A stretch of DNA of 64,000 nt from Sphingomonas sp. HITSZ_GF (GCF_029543155.1 NZ_JARQXA010000006.1:1-64000); one strand, 5' to 3'; counted from the stretch's first letter, positions 18,457-27,276 are shown. The notes: generated from the letters alone by a model not told the origin. Numbers and translations are program-made.

Positions 18457-19380
18457 TCAGTCGAAGGCGAGAACCTCGGGCCGGCGCGCGAGATAGGCGC
18501 GCGAGGGATCCTCGAGCGGGAAGCCGTTGGCACCGAGCCGGGCGAGCAGCAGCCGGACGATCGCGAAGCTCTGCGTGCTGGTGGCGATCGATTCGGGGCG
18601 GTTGAGCCAGACCTCGGAGACGACCAGCTTCTTGCCCAGCCGCTCGACCCGGCCATCGCCGCACAGGCTGGCGACGCGGCGGCGCACCGTCGCCTCGGGC
18701 AGGCCCAGGGCGCGGGCCACGGCGCTGGTGCGCACCGGCGGGCGCAGATCGGGCGGCGGCGCGTTGCGGCCGTCGGCATAGAGGCGGGACAGCGCCTGGT
18801 CGCGATTGAGCAGCCGCGAATTGGCGCAGTAGATCGTCGAGAACACCACCAGTTCGAGCCAGTCGCCATGGACGCGGCGATTGCTGTCGATCACCGCCAG
18901 CATCATGTCGATCGCCGCCTGGACGCCGGCCGAATGGTGATAGGGGCGAGCGCTGCCGACTTCGGGCATCGGCACCCCGGCATAAGCGAGATCGGCGACG
19001 AAGCGCACTGCCGCATCGTGCATCAGCGTGGAGAAGGCGACCAGCTCGGGCCGGGCCAGCTCGGCCGGGCTGGCATGGACACCGCTGTCACCGCGCGTGC
19101 ACCAGCCGGCATCGACCAGGGCATGGACGTGGCGACGGACAGTTTCGTACGGGCGCGACAGCGACATGGCGAGCGAATGGGCCGAGATGCCGGTGGGCGG
19201 CGGCTGGCCTTCCTGCTCGAAGCCATAGGTGTCGCGGGTGATCAGCGCGAAGATGGTGACCCGATCGAGATCGCCGTCGAACAGGCGCATCGCATGGGCG
19301 AGAATCGTCGTCTGCAACTCGGAAAGTAGCCGTGTCATCAGGCGGATCGGCGGCGGGTCGAGTGGTAGATGGGTCGGCAT
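18457..19380 (-). CDS. putative transcriptional regulator with two winged-helix domains
   Basis: A 307-aa cytosolic protein. Residues ~65-95 (ISAHSLAMSLSRPYETVRRHVHALVDAGW) and ~220-255 (VRTSAVARALGLPEATVRRRVASLCGDGRVERLGKKLVV) are two separate winged-helix motifs of the MarR/IclR-like type. A helical region between them may bind a ligand or dimerise. I know no named family with this layout. The start at 19380 follows GGGGAG closely; an alternative start at 19338 lacks a ribosome-binding site. It converges on the pectinesterase gene, so control of that gene is possible but not shown. Confidence 0.7.
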   Translation of the reverse strand: MPTHLPLDPPPIRLMTRLLSELQTTILAHAMRLFDGDLDRVTIFALITRDTYGFEQEGQPPPTGISAHSLAMSLSRPYETVRRHVHALVDAGWCTRGDSGVHASPAELARPELVAFSTLMHDAAVRFVADLAYAGVPMPEVGSARPYHHSAGVQAAIDMMLAVIDSNRRVHGDWLELVVFSTIYCANSRLLNRDQALSRLYADGRNAPPPDLRPPVRTSAVARALGLPEATVRRRVASLCGDGRVERLGKKLVVSEVWLNRPESIATSTQSFAIVRLLLARLGANGFPLEDPSRAYLARRPEVLAFD

Positions 19381-19561
19381 CTTCTCCCCGATATCTGGGG
19401 GACGGTAACGCAGGCGGAAAGATGGTTAACACCCGAATCGCCATTTTGAGTAGAAGGAATCCGTGGTTTTGCACGGGGTTGGCGTGATTTGCATGGTTCT
19501 GTGAACAATCGGCCGCACAGTGCCGGGCGCGGCACGGCCTTTTGCGCACGGCAACGAGGTT

Positions 19562-19693
19562 TAGCGCTCTATCGCGATCGCGGGACTCAAGGCGGGTTCG
19601 GCCTCGGTCTGGACCTCGATCGCCAGGATCGGCGCCGACAGCAGCAGCGCCGCGAGGATCGCATAGACGACGGAAGACAGTTTCACGGACATC
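19562..19693 (-). CDS. small exported or membrane peptide, 43 aa
   Basis: A short frame within an otherwise empty 450-base spacer. It starts at ATG 19693 with GTGGAG seven bases upstream and encodes MSVKLSSVVYAILAALLLSA, then a polar acidic tail (EVQTEAEPALSPAIAIER). The N-terminus is a clean signal-anchor helix. Codons use G/C in third position like the rest of the genome. Function is unknown. The remaining bases of the spacer, 19381-19561 and 19694-19832, show nothing I can name. Confidence 0.5.
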
Positions 19694-19832
19694 GGCCGGC
19701 TCCACTGCGATTGCCCGGCCCGCCGGTGCCGCCGCATCGGCGAGGCATCCAGGGCATGGCCATGCCAACATCAATGAATGGCGCGGCAAATGGCTCCGCC
19801 GCTAGGCTGTTTTCGGCAAGGGAGGGCCGGCG

Positions 19833-20867
19833 ATGCGCGGAGCGGGATGGGGGATCGGGCTGGCGGTGCTGCTGGCGGCGTCACCGGCGATGGCACAGAC
19901 CACCCCCGGGGCAACACCTCCGCCAGCACCCGCGCCGTGCCGCCAGGTAGGCGATGTGCCCGTGCTGGTGATCGACGCGGACAGCGCCGCGCGGCTGGGA
20001 GCGATCGGGCTCGATCGCGCGGCGATCTTCGCCCAGATGCACGAGACCTCGATCCCCGAGACTTCGGGCTGCTGGGCAGATCCGACGGGCAATTTCGACG
20101 GACAGCTGATCTCGGTCGGCATGTCGCAGTGGAATTTCGGAACGGGCAGCCTGCAGCCGCTGCTCAAGGCGTGGAAAAAGGGGCAGCGCCGTTTCGGGCA
20201 CGCGCGCAAGGCGCTGATGCCGGCCTATGGCAGGACGCTCTTCTCGCGTGACTGCCTGGCGGTGCCGGTGAAGGGCAAGTGCCGCGCAAGGATCCTGGCG
20301 GCGCACGGCCCCGACGGAAAGCTGAACCCGGTGATCCGCGGCGAGCTGGCCGCGCTGTTCGAGAGCGACGGCATGATGCAGGTGCAGCTCGACGCCTATC
20401 TGGTGCTGCTCGAAGGGGTGCGCCAGGACCTGTTGCGCGTGTTTCCCGGCCAGCCGATCACGCCGCGCAAGGTGCGCTGGGCAGTCGACACCAAGGTGCA
20501 GCAGGGCGGCTTCCCGCTCGACGAGGATCTGGCGCGGCTGCGGCGCAAGCTGGCGGCGATGCCGGAGGGCGAACGCTGGGACCGGCTGGCGGCGATCTTC
20601 CAATGGTATGGCGCGCTGGCGCGCAGCATCGACCAGGACGGGGTGCAGCGCGACTGGACTTGGAACGTCGATCGCTGGCGCTGCATGCTCGAGACGCGGC
20701 GGATCGATCCCGAGCAATATGAGATGCTCCATCTCACCTTCCTGCGGAGCCGTACCGCGATCGGCAATTCGGGCCGGTGGCAGGCGCTGACCTTCGAAAG
20801 GCGCGCGAAAATCATTCTTGGGGTGGGCAGCGTCGCCGGCAAGACGGACGGAGAATGTTTGCGCTGA
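19833..20867 (+). CDS. secreted protein of unknown function, possibly lysozyme-like fold
   Basis: A 344-aa protein with a signal peptide cleaved after PAMAQ (residue ~22) and six or more cysteines suited to disulfides in the periplasm. The region ETSGCWADPTGNFDGQLISVGMSQWNFGTGSLQPLL (about residues 73-110) has an acidic residue followed about 14 residues later by an Asp in a Gly-rich turn. This recalls chitosanase or lysozyme active sites, but I cannot assign a family. A helical C-terminal half follows (LRRKLAAMPEGERWDRLAAIFQWYGALARSI). AGGGAGGG precedes the ATG. It is encoded 64 bases before sodC on the same strand. Confidence 0.65.
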   Translation: MRGAGWGIGLAVLLAASPAMAQTTPGATPPPAPAPCRQVGDVPVLVIDADSAARLGAIGLDRAAIFAQMHETSIPETSGCWADPTGNFDGQLISVGMSQWNFGTGSLQPLLKAWKKGQRRFGHARKALMPAYGRTLFSRDCLAVPVKGKCRARILAAHGPDGKLNPVIRGELAALFESDGMMQVQLDAYLVLLEGVRQDLLRVFPGQPITPRKVRWAVDTKVQQGGFPLDEDLARLRRKLAAMPEGERWDRLAAIFQWYGALARSIDQDGVQRDWTWNVDRWRCMLETRRIDPEQYEMLHLTFLRSRTAIGNSGRWQALTFERRAKIILGVGSVAGKTDGECLR

Positions 20868-20931
20868 CCCCTTGGAACCGGCGGCCCGGCCAGCCATTAC
20901 GTGACGGGAACATTTATCCGGAGTGTGGGCA

Positions 20932-21456
20932 ATGCGCGGTCTTGTGATGGTAGCGGGTTTGTTGGCGGTGGCAGGCTGCGCGAGCCCGGAGAAGGAGGCC
21001 CGCTACATGGCCGGCCATTTCCGCGCCCAGGCCGACCTGAAGATGGCCGACGGCACCGATGTCGGCAAGGCAGTGGCCGAGGAAGTCGACGGCGCGATCC
21101 GCGTGATGGTGGAAGTGCACGGCATGACCAAGGGCGTGCACGGCACCCATGTCCACACCGTCGGCAAGTGCGAGGGGCCGGACTTCGCCAGCGCCGGCGG
21201 CCATTGGAACCCGACCGCGCACCAGCACGGCAAGGACAATCCGATGGGCCCGCATGCGGGCGACATGCCCAATCTCTCGGTGGGCGAGGACGGCCGCGAC
21301 CGCACGATCTTCACGCTGCCGGGCGGCACCTATCAGGGGCTGATGGACGAGGACGGCGCCGCGCTGGTCGTCCATGCCACGGCCGACGACTACAAGACCG
21401 ATCCCTCGGGCAATTCGGGCGGGCGCATCGCCTGCGGCGTCTTCCACGCGATGTGA
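20932..21456 (+). CDS. sodC: Cu/Zn superoxide dismutase, lipoprotein
   Basis: Periplasmic enzyme dismutating superoxide. The 174-aa product begins MRGLVMVAGLLAVAGC, a lipobox with Cys at residue ~16, so it is probably anchored in the outer membrane. Copper and zinc ligands are visible in order: HGTHVH, the bridging-His region GGHWNPTAHQHG, GPHAGDMPN and VVHATADDY; the disulfide partners are KCEGPDF and IACGVFHAM. ATG 20932 is preferred to an in-frame GTG at 20923 because GGAG lies eight bases upstream of the ATG. The phosphatase gene follows after 14 bases, probably on the same transcript. Confidence 0.95.
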   Translation: MRGLVMVAGLLAVAGCASPEKEARYMAGHFRAQADLKMADGTDVGKAVAEEVDGAIRVMVEVHGMTKGVHGTHVHTVGKCEGPDFASAGGHWNPTAHQHGKDNPMGPHAGDMPNLSVGEDGRDRTIFTLPGGTYQGLMDEDGAALVVHATADDYKTDPSGNSGGRIACGVFHAM

Positions 21457-21470
21457 GGAAGACCGGGGGC

Positions 21471-21929
21471 GTGGCTTCGGTGCTGTTCGTGTGCCTGGGC
21501 AATATCTGCCGTTCGCCGCTTGCCGAGGGCGCGTTGCGGGCGGCGGCGACGCGTGCCGGGATCGACCTGACCGTGGATTCGGCGGGGACCGGCGGCTGGC
21601 ACGCCGGCGAGCCGCCCGACCGCCGGGCGCAGGCGGCGGCGCGGCGGCACGGCACCGATATCTCCGGGCTGCGGGCGCGGCAGGCGCGCGCGGAAGATTT
21701 CCGCCGCTTCGACTATGTGCTGGCGCTCGACACGCAGAACCTGCGCGACCTGGCTGCGATCCGCCCGGCGGATGCGACCGCCGAGCTGGGGCTGCTGATG
21801 GATTATGTGCCCGGCCGCGAGGGCAGCTCGGTCGCCGATCCCTATTATGGCGACGACAGCGACTTCGACGTGACGTGGGGCGATGTGAGCGCAGCGGCCG
21901 AGGCGCTGGTGGCGCGGATCAGCCGCTGA
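21471..21929 (+). CDS. low-molecular-weight protein-tyrosine phosphatase
   Basis: A 152-aa cytosolic phosphatase. The P-loop CLGNICRS (Cys about residue 8) lies right after the N-terminal strand, and the general-acid segment DPYYGDDSDF is at about residues 122-131, the standard layout of the LMW-PTP family. The start is GTG 21471, 14 bases after sodC; an upstream in-frame extension would overlap sodC entirely and lacks family similarity. The family also includes arsenate reductases, but the DPYYG loop favours a phosphatase. Its 3' end overlaps the convergent DUF2306 gene by 11 bases. Confidence 0.92.
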   Translation: MASVLFVCLGNICRSPLAEGALRAAATRAGIDLTVDSAGTGGWHAGEPPDRRAQAAARRHGTDISGLRARQARAEDFRRFDYVLALDTQNLRDLAAIRPADATAELGLLMDYVPGREGSSVADPYYGDDSDFDVTWGDVSAAAEALVARISR

Positions 21930-22764
21930 GCGCCTGCCAGCCGGCGGCCATGCCCGGGAACCACATCCGGGTGGCGAAGAACCAGGTCGCCAGCAGGATG
22001 AAGGCGGATGCGCCGAGCAGCAGCGCGGCGGCGGCATAGCGCAGCGCCGGCGCAGTGCCGGTACGGCGCGCGCGGAGGAACAGCTCCGCAATGGCGAGAT
22101 TGGGCAGGTAGAAGGCGAAGTCCATCGCCAGATCGAATCCCCCCCGGAAATCGGGCGTATGGCCCGCCTTGCCGAAGGCGAGGAACCAGAAGCCATAGTC
22201 CATCCGGTAGAGCCAGGAACCGATCGCCAGCGCGAACAGGCGGATCGCCCAGGCGCGATGCCGCTCGATCCGGCGGGCGCGAGCATGGGCATAGGCGAGG
22301 CCGGCGCACAGCACCATCAACGCGCCGTAGATGCCGAAGCCGATATCCATCGCCGGGCCGCCGATCGTGCCACGGGTGGCGATGAAGACCAGCCCGCCGG
22401 TGCCGGCGAGCGCGGCGGAGAGGACGTAAAGCCGGCCGAGCCAGCGATGCAGCGCCGGCACCCGGTTGCGGATCGCGGCGACGAGCTGGACCGGGCCGAG
22501 CAGCAGCAGCGTTCCGCCTGTGACGAAATGCGCGCCGATCGCCAGCGTGGCAGCCAGGTTGGCGCTGTGGAGATTGGGCAGCGTCTCGTTCCAGCGGCCG
22601 GCCGCGCCGCCCGCGGCGGTGCCGCCGTAAAAGGCGAGGATGAAGGCGCCGAACAGCCCGGCGCTGACCCAGCTCGCGGCGACGAGCAAGATCGCGGCCC
22701 CGCGCAGCGCCGCCTCGCCCGTGCGCGACGACGGCCTTGCCGCCACATCCGCCAGTGTCGCCAC
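21919..22764 (-). CDS. DUF2306 multi-pass membrane protein
   Basis: A 281-aa inner-membrane protein with about eight hydrophobic helices. The conserved region HFVTGGTLLLLGPVQLVAAIRNRVPALHRWLGRLYVLSA (residues ~80-118) carries the His and HRWLGR motif typical of DUF2306 proteins, whose biochemical role is unknown. An MDYGFWFLAFG stretch near residue 190 is also family-like. The conserved histidines suggest haem or metal binding. It converges on the phosphatase gene with an 11-base overlap. Confidence 0.8.
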   Translation of the reverse strand: MATLADVAARPSSRTGEAALRGAAILLVAASWVSAGLFGAFILAFYGGTAAGGAAGRWNETLPNLHSANLAATLAIGAHFVTGGTLLLLGPVQLVAAIRNRVPALHRWLGRLYVLSAALAGTGGLVFIATRGTIGGPAMDIGFGIYGALMVLCAGLAYAHARARRIERHRAWAIRLFALAIGSWLYRMDYGFWFLAFGKAGHTPDFRGGFDLAMDFAFYLPNLAIAELFLRARRTGTAPALRYAAAALLLGASAFILLATWFFATRMWFPGMAAGWQALSG

Positions 22765-22922
22765 GCTCCAACTCCTTCACCCCGGCCGCCGCGCGGGCGG
22801 CCCCCCATGGAGAGCATAGGGCCTGGCCGGTGCCGCCGCCAGCTTGGCGCGCGTGACGGGCGGCAAGTGCGGGGTTGCCCACGCCATGCTTCATTTGCGG
22901 TTTGGCGGCGCGCCAGATACAT

Positions 22923-22939
22923 CCTCAAGTCGCTTGAGG
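22923..22939 (+). promoter_or_regulatory. hairpin beside the leader-ORF ribosome-binding site
   Basis: CCTCAAG-TCG-CTTGAGG is a perfect seven-bp stem whose right arm contains GAGG, part of the TTGAGGAG Shine-Dalgarno sequence of the 16-codon frame at 22951. Folding would mask translation initiation. A regulatory role is inference. Confidence 0.4.
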
Positions 22940-22950
22940 AGCAATCGCCA

Positions 22951-23001
22951 ATGGGTCTGACGATCTTCGCGCCCGTCGAACGCGAGGGGGACGACCGGTG
23001 A
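22951..23001 (+). CDS. possible 16-codon leader peptide of the UPF0060 gene
   Basis: ATG 22951 has a strong TTGAGGAG site nine bases upstream and encodes [16 protein letters not shown]. Its TGA overlaps the GTG start of the following gene (GTGA), the usual sign of translational coupling. It is too short for homology. The alternative is that initiation there is fortuitous. Confidence 0.4.
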   Translation: MGLTIFAPVEREGDDR

Positions 23002-23327
23002 CGGCCTATATCCTCTATCTGGGTGCCGCGCTTGCCGAGATCGGCGGATGCTTCGCATTCTGGGCATGGCTGCGGATGGACAAGTCGATCTGGTGGCTGG
23101 TGCCCGGCGTCGGATCGCTGATCGTCTTCGCCTATCTGCTCACGCTCGTCGATAGCGAGCATGCCGGGCGCGCCTATGCCGCCTATGGCGGCATCTACAT
23201 CCTGTGCGCGATCTTCTGGCTCTGGCTTGCCGAGGGGACCGCGCCGGATCGGTGGGACATTATCGGCGTAGCGATCTGCCTGGCGGGATCGGCGGTGATC
23301 CTGCTGGGGCCGCGCGGGGGCGGGTGA
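22998..23327 (+). CDS. ynfA: UPF0060 (YnfA-type) small membrane protein
   Basis: A 109-aa inner-membrane protein with four transmembrane helices. The family signature [21 protein letters not shown] covers helix 1, and [44 protein letters not shown] forms helices 3-4. The fold is that of small multidrug-resistance-like transporters, and some relatives have been linked to efflux of cationic compounds, but no substrate is established here. The start is GTG 22998, with GAGGGGG upstream and overlapping the stop of a 16-codon frame. Confidence 0.9.
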   Translation: MTAYILYLGAALAEIGGCFAFWAWLRMDKSIWWLVPGVGSLIVFAYLLTLVDSEHAGRAYAAYGGIYILCAIFWLWLAEGTAPDRWDIIGVAICLAGSAVILLGPRGGG

Positions 23328-23433
23328 CGCGCGAACCAAGTCGCGGGCAAGCCTTTCCGTTACACCCCCGGCTTTCCCTCTGCGGGTAAGCCTGTATAAC
23401 CGCCTCTCCGGGCGGGGGCCCAAGGGACGCTGA

Positions 23434-25746
23434 ATGGCAAGAGCCGGTGCCGCCTGGCCCGATCATGGCGGAGAGACAGGGGAAATGCTGCGTGCCCCGG
23501 GCTTCGAGGCCCAGGGGCTCGGGCCCGTGGCCGAGTGGCCGGCCGAGCTGCGCGTGGCGATCGACCTGATGCTCGCTTCGCCCCAGCGCGCCTTCGTCAC
23601 CTGGGGCGCCGACTACACCTTCTTCTACAACGACCGGATCCTCGACGCCTATCGCGACGAGAACAGCCGCATCTTCGGGCGCTCCTATCGCGACAGCTGG
23701 CCGAAGGTGTGGGAATCGGTGGGGCCCTATTTCGAGCGGGCCTATGCCGGCGAGGCGGTGCTGCGGCCCGGGCTGCACGTCGAGAGCGTGCGCGGCAATG
23801 GCGAGAAGATCGACATCCGCGTCGACCTGTCGATGACGCCGATCCGCGCGACCGACGGCAGGGTGCTGGGCATATTGGGCACCAGCGCCGACCGCACCGA
23901 GCATTACGAGATCCAGGCGCGCGAGCGCGAGGCCCGCGCCGGGCTGGAGGAGAAGACGCGGACGCTGGAAGTGGTGAATGCGGCGGGTGCCGAGATCACC
24001 GGCGAGCGCGACAGCGCGCGGGTGGCGCAGACCGCGGTGGACGCCGGGGTGGCGCTGATCGGCGCGAAATTCGGCGCCTTCTTCTACAACAATACCGATG
24101 AGGCCGAGGGCGAGCGCTACATGCTCTATGCGCTGGCCGGGGCACCGCGATCGGCCTTCGACAAGTTCCCGATGCCGCGGATCACCAAGCTGTTCGAGCC
24201 GACCTTTGCCGGAACCGGCATCATCCGCGTCGACGACATCACTGCGGACGAACGCTATGGCCTGGCCGGGCCGTTCCACGGCATGCCCAAGGGGCACCTG
24301 CCGGTGCGCTCCTATCTGGCGGTGCCGGTGCGCACGCCGGCGGGCGACGTGATCGGCGGGCTGCTCTACGGCCATCCCGAGCCCGGCATGTTCGGCGCGG
24401 CGGCCGAGGCGAGCCTGGCGAGCCTGGCCGGCCAGGCGGCACTGGCGATGGACAATGCCCGGCTGTTCGAGACGGTGGCGCGAGAGCTGGTCCGCCGCGC
24501 CCAGGCCGAGGAAGAGCTGCGCGTGCTCAACGAGCGGCTGGAGATCCGCGTGGCTGAGGCGCTGCTCGAGCGCGAGGCGGCGTTCGCGGCGCTCCAGCAG
24601 GCGCAGAAGATGGAGACGATCGGCAAGCTGACCGGCGGCGTGGCGCACGACTTCAACAACCTGCTCCAGGTGATCTCCGGCAATCTCCAGCTGCTCGCGC
24701 GCGACGTGCAGGGTCAGGAGAAGCCCGAGCGCCGCGTCGCCAATGCGCTGGCGGGCGTGCAACGCGGATCGAAGCTGGCCAGCCAGCTGCTCGCCTTTGG
24801 CCGGCGCCAGCCGCTCGAGCCGCGGGTGCTCAATGTCGGGCGCTTCCTGGGCGGGATGGAGGACATGCTGCGCCGCGCGCTGGGCGAGGCGATCGGGATC
24901 GAAGTGATCACGTCGGGCGGGCTGTGGAACTGCCAGGCCGACCCGACCCAGCTCGAGAATGCGATCCTCAACCTGGCGATCAACGCGCGCGACGCGATGG
25001 GCGGAGCGGGCAAGCTGACGATCGAGGCGGCCAACGCCTCGCTCGACGACGACTATACCCACCGGCTTGAGGATGTGCCGCCCGGGCAATATGTGATGCT
25101 GGCGGTGACCGATACCGGCAGCGGCATCGCGCCCGAATTAATCGAGCAGGTCTTCGAACCCTTCTTCTCGACCAAGCCCGAGGGGCAGGGATCGGGGCTG
25201 GGGCTGTCGATGGTCTATGGCTTCGTCAAGCAGTCGGGCGGCCATGTGAAGATCTATTCGGAGATCGGCCACGGCACCACGGTGAAGCTGTACCTGCCGC
25301 GGGTGCGCAAGCGCGAGGAAGTGCTGGTTGCGTCGCATGAGACGGTGCCGATGCGCGGCGGCACCGAGACGATCCTGGTCGCCGAGGACGATCCCGACGT
25401 GCAGGCGACGGTGGTCGAGCTGCTCACCGAGCTGGGCTATACGGTGCTGCGCGCCAATGACGCGACCAGCGCCTTGAGCGTGATCGAGAGCGGGATGGCG
25501 ATCGACCTGCTGTTCACCGACGTGGTGATGCCGGGGAGCCTGAAGAGCCCCGAGCTGGCGCGGCTTGCGCGGGCGCGGCTTCCCGAACTCGCGGTGCTGT
25601 TCACCTCGGGCTATACCGAGAACGCGATCGTCCATGACGGGCGGCTGGATGCCGGGGTGGAGCTGCTCTCCAAGCCCTATTCGCGCGAGCAGCTTGCCAG
25701 GAAGGTGCGCGCGGTGCTGGAGGCGAAGGCCGCGAAGAAGGGCTAG
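23434..25746 (+). CDS. hybrid sensor histidine kinase (PAS-GAF-HisKA-HATPase-REC)
   Basis: A 770-aa cytosolic hybrid kinase without membrane segments. Order: a PAS domain (about residues 40-160), a GAF domain (about 180-345), a short coiled coil (350-390), then a dimerisation domain with phospho-acceptor H405 in VAHDFNNLL. The ATPase domain follows with N-box NAILNLAINARDAM, DTGSGI and GSGLGLSMV (about 505-620). A C-terminal receiver carries phospho-acceptor D696 in LLFTDVVMPG. The DFNNLL-type HisKA is typical of alphaproteobacterial PAS/GAF kinases, some sensing light or redox. The visible GAF sequence lacks a clear bilin-binding Cys. No partner regulator gene is adjacent. Confidence 0.92.
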   Translation: MARAGAAWPDHGGETGEMLRAPGFEAQGLGPVAEWPAELRVAIDLMLASPQRAFVTWGADYTFFYNDRILDAYRDENSRIFGRSYRDSWPKVWESVGPYFERAYAGEAVLRPGLHVESVRGNGEKIDIRVDLSMTPIRATDGRVLGILGTSADRTEHYEIQAREREARAGLEEKTRTLEVVNAAGAEITGERDSARVAQTAVDAGVALIGAKFGAFFYNNTDEAEGERYMLYALAGAPRSAFDKFPMPRITKLFEPTFAGTGIIRVDDITADERYGLAGPFHGMPKGHLPVRSYLAVPVRTPAGDVIGGLLYGHPEPGMFGAAAEASLASLAGQAALAMDNARLFETVARELVRRAQAEEELRVLNERLEIRVAEALLEREAAFAALQQAQKMETIGKLTGGVAHDFNNLLQVISGNLQLLARDVQGQEKPERRVANALAGVQRGSKLASQLLAFGRRQPLEPRVLNVGRFLGGMEDMLRRALGEAIGIEVITSGGLWNCQADPTQLENAILNLAINARDAMGGAGKLTIEAANASLDDDYTHRLEDVPPGQYVMLAVTDTGSGIAPELIEQVFEPFFSTKPEGQGSGLGLSMVYGFVKQSGGHVKIYSEIGHGTTVKLYLPRVRKREEVLVASHETVPMRGGTETILVAEDDPDVQATVVELLTELGYTVLRANDATSALSVIESGMAIDLLFTDVVMPGSLKSPELARLARARLPELAVLFTSGYTENAIVHDGRLDAGVELLSKPYSREQLARKVRAVLEAKAAKKG

Positions 25747-26279
25747 GCCTCGAGCGGATAGCGCTCCACCGCCTCGTAGCGCGCGGCTTCGTGGCCGAGA
25801 TGGCTTTCGAACAGGTAGAAATGCGCGAGCGGGAAGGCCGGGCTGGCGAGGCCGGCATGCGCCTCGACGAAGCGGGCGACGGCTTCGCCCGGCGCGTTCA
25901 TCCGGGCAAGCGTGACGTGCGGGAGATAGGCGCGGCGCTCCGGGGCGAGGCCCGCGCGGACCAGCGCCTGGTCGATCTTGCGGTGGAGGCCGGCCAGCCC
26001 CTCCCTGGGGCGGACCCCGGCCCAGACCGCGTTGACCCGGCCGCGCGTGTCGAAGGTGCCGACGCCGTCGAGCGCGACTTCGAGCGGCGGCCAGCGGACC
26101 GCGGAGAGCGCGAGCGCGGCATCCTCGGCGGCGCGCTCGTCGACCTCGCCGATGAAGCGCAGCGTGATGTGGAGCTGTTCGTCCTCCTGCCAGCGCGCGC
26201 CGGGAATGCCGCCCATCAGCGCGAGCAGCTGGGCACGGATGGCGGCGGGCGGGCGAAGGCCGACGAACAAGCGGAGCAT
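25743..26279 (-). CDS. thpR: RNA 2',3'-cyclic phosphodiesterase
   Basis: A 178-aa member of the 2H phosphoesterase superfamily (LigT/ThpR, historically 2'-5' RNA ligase). The two catalytic HxT motifs are H37-I-T39 (HITLRF) and H121-V-T123 (HVTLAR), with the usual spacing. It is expected to hydrolyse 2',3'-cyclic phosphate ends of RNA. The start MLRLFVGLRPP at 26279 is canonical for the family and follows a G-rich site; the open frame continues upstream but that part has no family similarity. Its end overlaps the histidine-kinase stop region by four bases, convergently. Confidence 0.9.
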   Translation of the reverse strand: MLRLFVGLRPPAAIRAQLLALMGGIPGARWQEDEQLHITLRFIGEVDERAAEDAALALSAVRWPPLEVALDGVGTFDTRGRVNAVWAGVRPREGLAGLHRKIDQALVRAGLAPERRAYLPHVTLARMNAPGEAVARFVEAHAGLASPAFPLAHFYLFESHLGHEAARYEAVERYPLEA

Positions 26280-26375
26280 GCCCCCCGCGGTAGCCTGCCC
26301 GGTTTCGCTTGAAAACACCCCGTCTGAGGGCGATATTACACCGTGACCGGCACGGGCCGGGAAAAGGAGTTTCAA

Positions 26376-27134
26376 ATGGCGAATTGGTCGGATCCCCGGA
26401 CGGGCGCCTATGTGACCGCCGGCGCGGGTGCGGATGCACGCGACGCGGGGCTCAGGTCGTACATGCTGTCCGTCTATAATTACATGGCGTCGGGCGTGCT
26501 GCTGACGGGTTTCGTTGCGCTGCTGTTCGCCAAGAGCGGCGCGATCGCGTCGCTGTTCACCGAAGTCGCCACCGCGCGCGGCGTGGGCATCGCGCCCAAC
26601 CTGCTCGGCTGGATCGTGATGCTGGCCCCGCTCGGCATCGTTCTGGTGATGAGCTTCGGCCAGCGCAGCCTGTCCACCCCGGCGATGCAGGTTCTGTACT
26701 GGGTCTATGCCACGGTGATGGGCCTGTCGCTGTCGACGATCTTCCTCCAGTACACCGACAGCTCGATCGCGCAGGTGTTCTTCGGCACCGCCGCCGGTTT
26801 CGCCGGCCTGAGCCTGTGGGGCTACACCACCAAGCGCGACCTTTCGGGCTTCGGCACCTTCCTGATCATGGGCCTGGTGGGCCTGATCGTTGCGTCGATC
26901 GTCAACCTGTTCGTCGGCTCGGGCCCGCTGAGCCTGGCGATCAGCGTGATCGGCGTGCTGCTGTTCGCGGGCCTGACCGCCTATGACACGCAGAAGATCA
27001 AGAGCATGTACTTCTACGTCCAGGGCACGGACGTGGTGGGCAAGGCGGTGGTGATGGGCGCGCTGACGCTCTACCTCGACTTCATCAACATGTTCCTGTT
27101 CCTGCTGCGCCTGTTCGGCAGCCAGCGGAACTAA
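26376..27134 (+). CDS. Bax inhibitor-1/YccA-family membrane protein
   Basis: A 252-aa inner-membrane protein with seven hydrophobic helices and the C-terminal family signature GLTAYDTQKIK (about residues 203-213) containing the conserved Asp. Relatives act as pH-sensitive calcium leak channels (BsYetJ) or modulate FtsH proteolysis (YccA); which applies here is unknown. The start at 26376 is fixed by AAGGAG nine bases upstream. It is monocistronic with its own terminator. Confidence 0.92.
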   Translation: MANWSDPRTGAYVTAGAGADARDAGLRSYMLSVYNYMASGVLLTGFVALLFAKSGAIASLFTEVATARGVGIAPNLLGWIVMLAPLGIVLVMSFGQRSLSTPAMQVLYWVYATVMGLSLSTIFLQYTDSSIAQVFFGTAAGFAGLSLWGYTTKRDLSGFGTFLIMGLVGLIVASIVNLFVGSGPLSLAISVIGVLLFAGLTAYDTQKIKSMYFYVQGTDVVGKAVVMGALTLYLDFINMFLFLLRLFGSQRN

Positions 27135-27160
27135 GTTCCGACATCGGACGAGAGAAAGCA

Positions 27161-27197
27161 CGGCCCGGCGGGGAAACTCGCCGGGCCGTTTTCTTTT
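27161..27197 (+). terminator. Rho-independent terminator after the BI-1 gene
   Basis: A ten-bp stem CGGCCCGGCG / CGCCGGGCCG with a GGGAAACT loop is followed by TTTTCTTTT. Confidence 0.92.
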
Positions 27198-27276
27198 GCG
27201 CCCGGGCGACCGGAGCGCGGGAACACGAATCGCGGGGCGTTCGTTTCAGCAGGGCAACGCTCAGGAGAGTGAAGTC

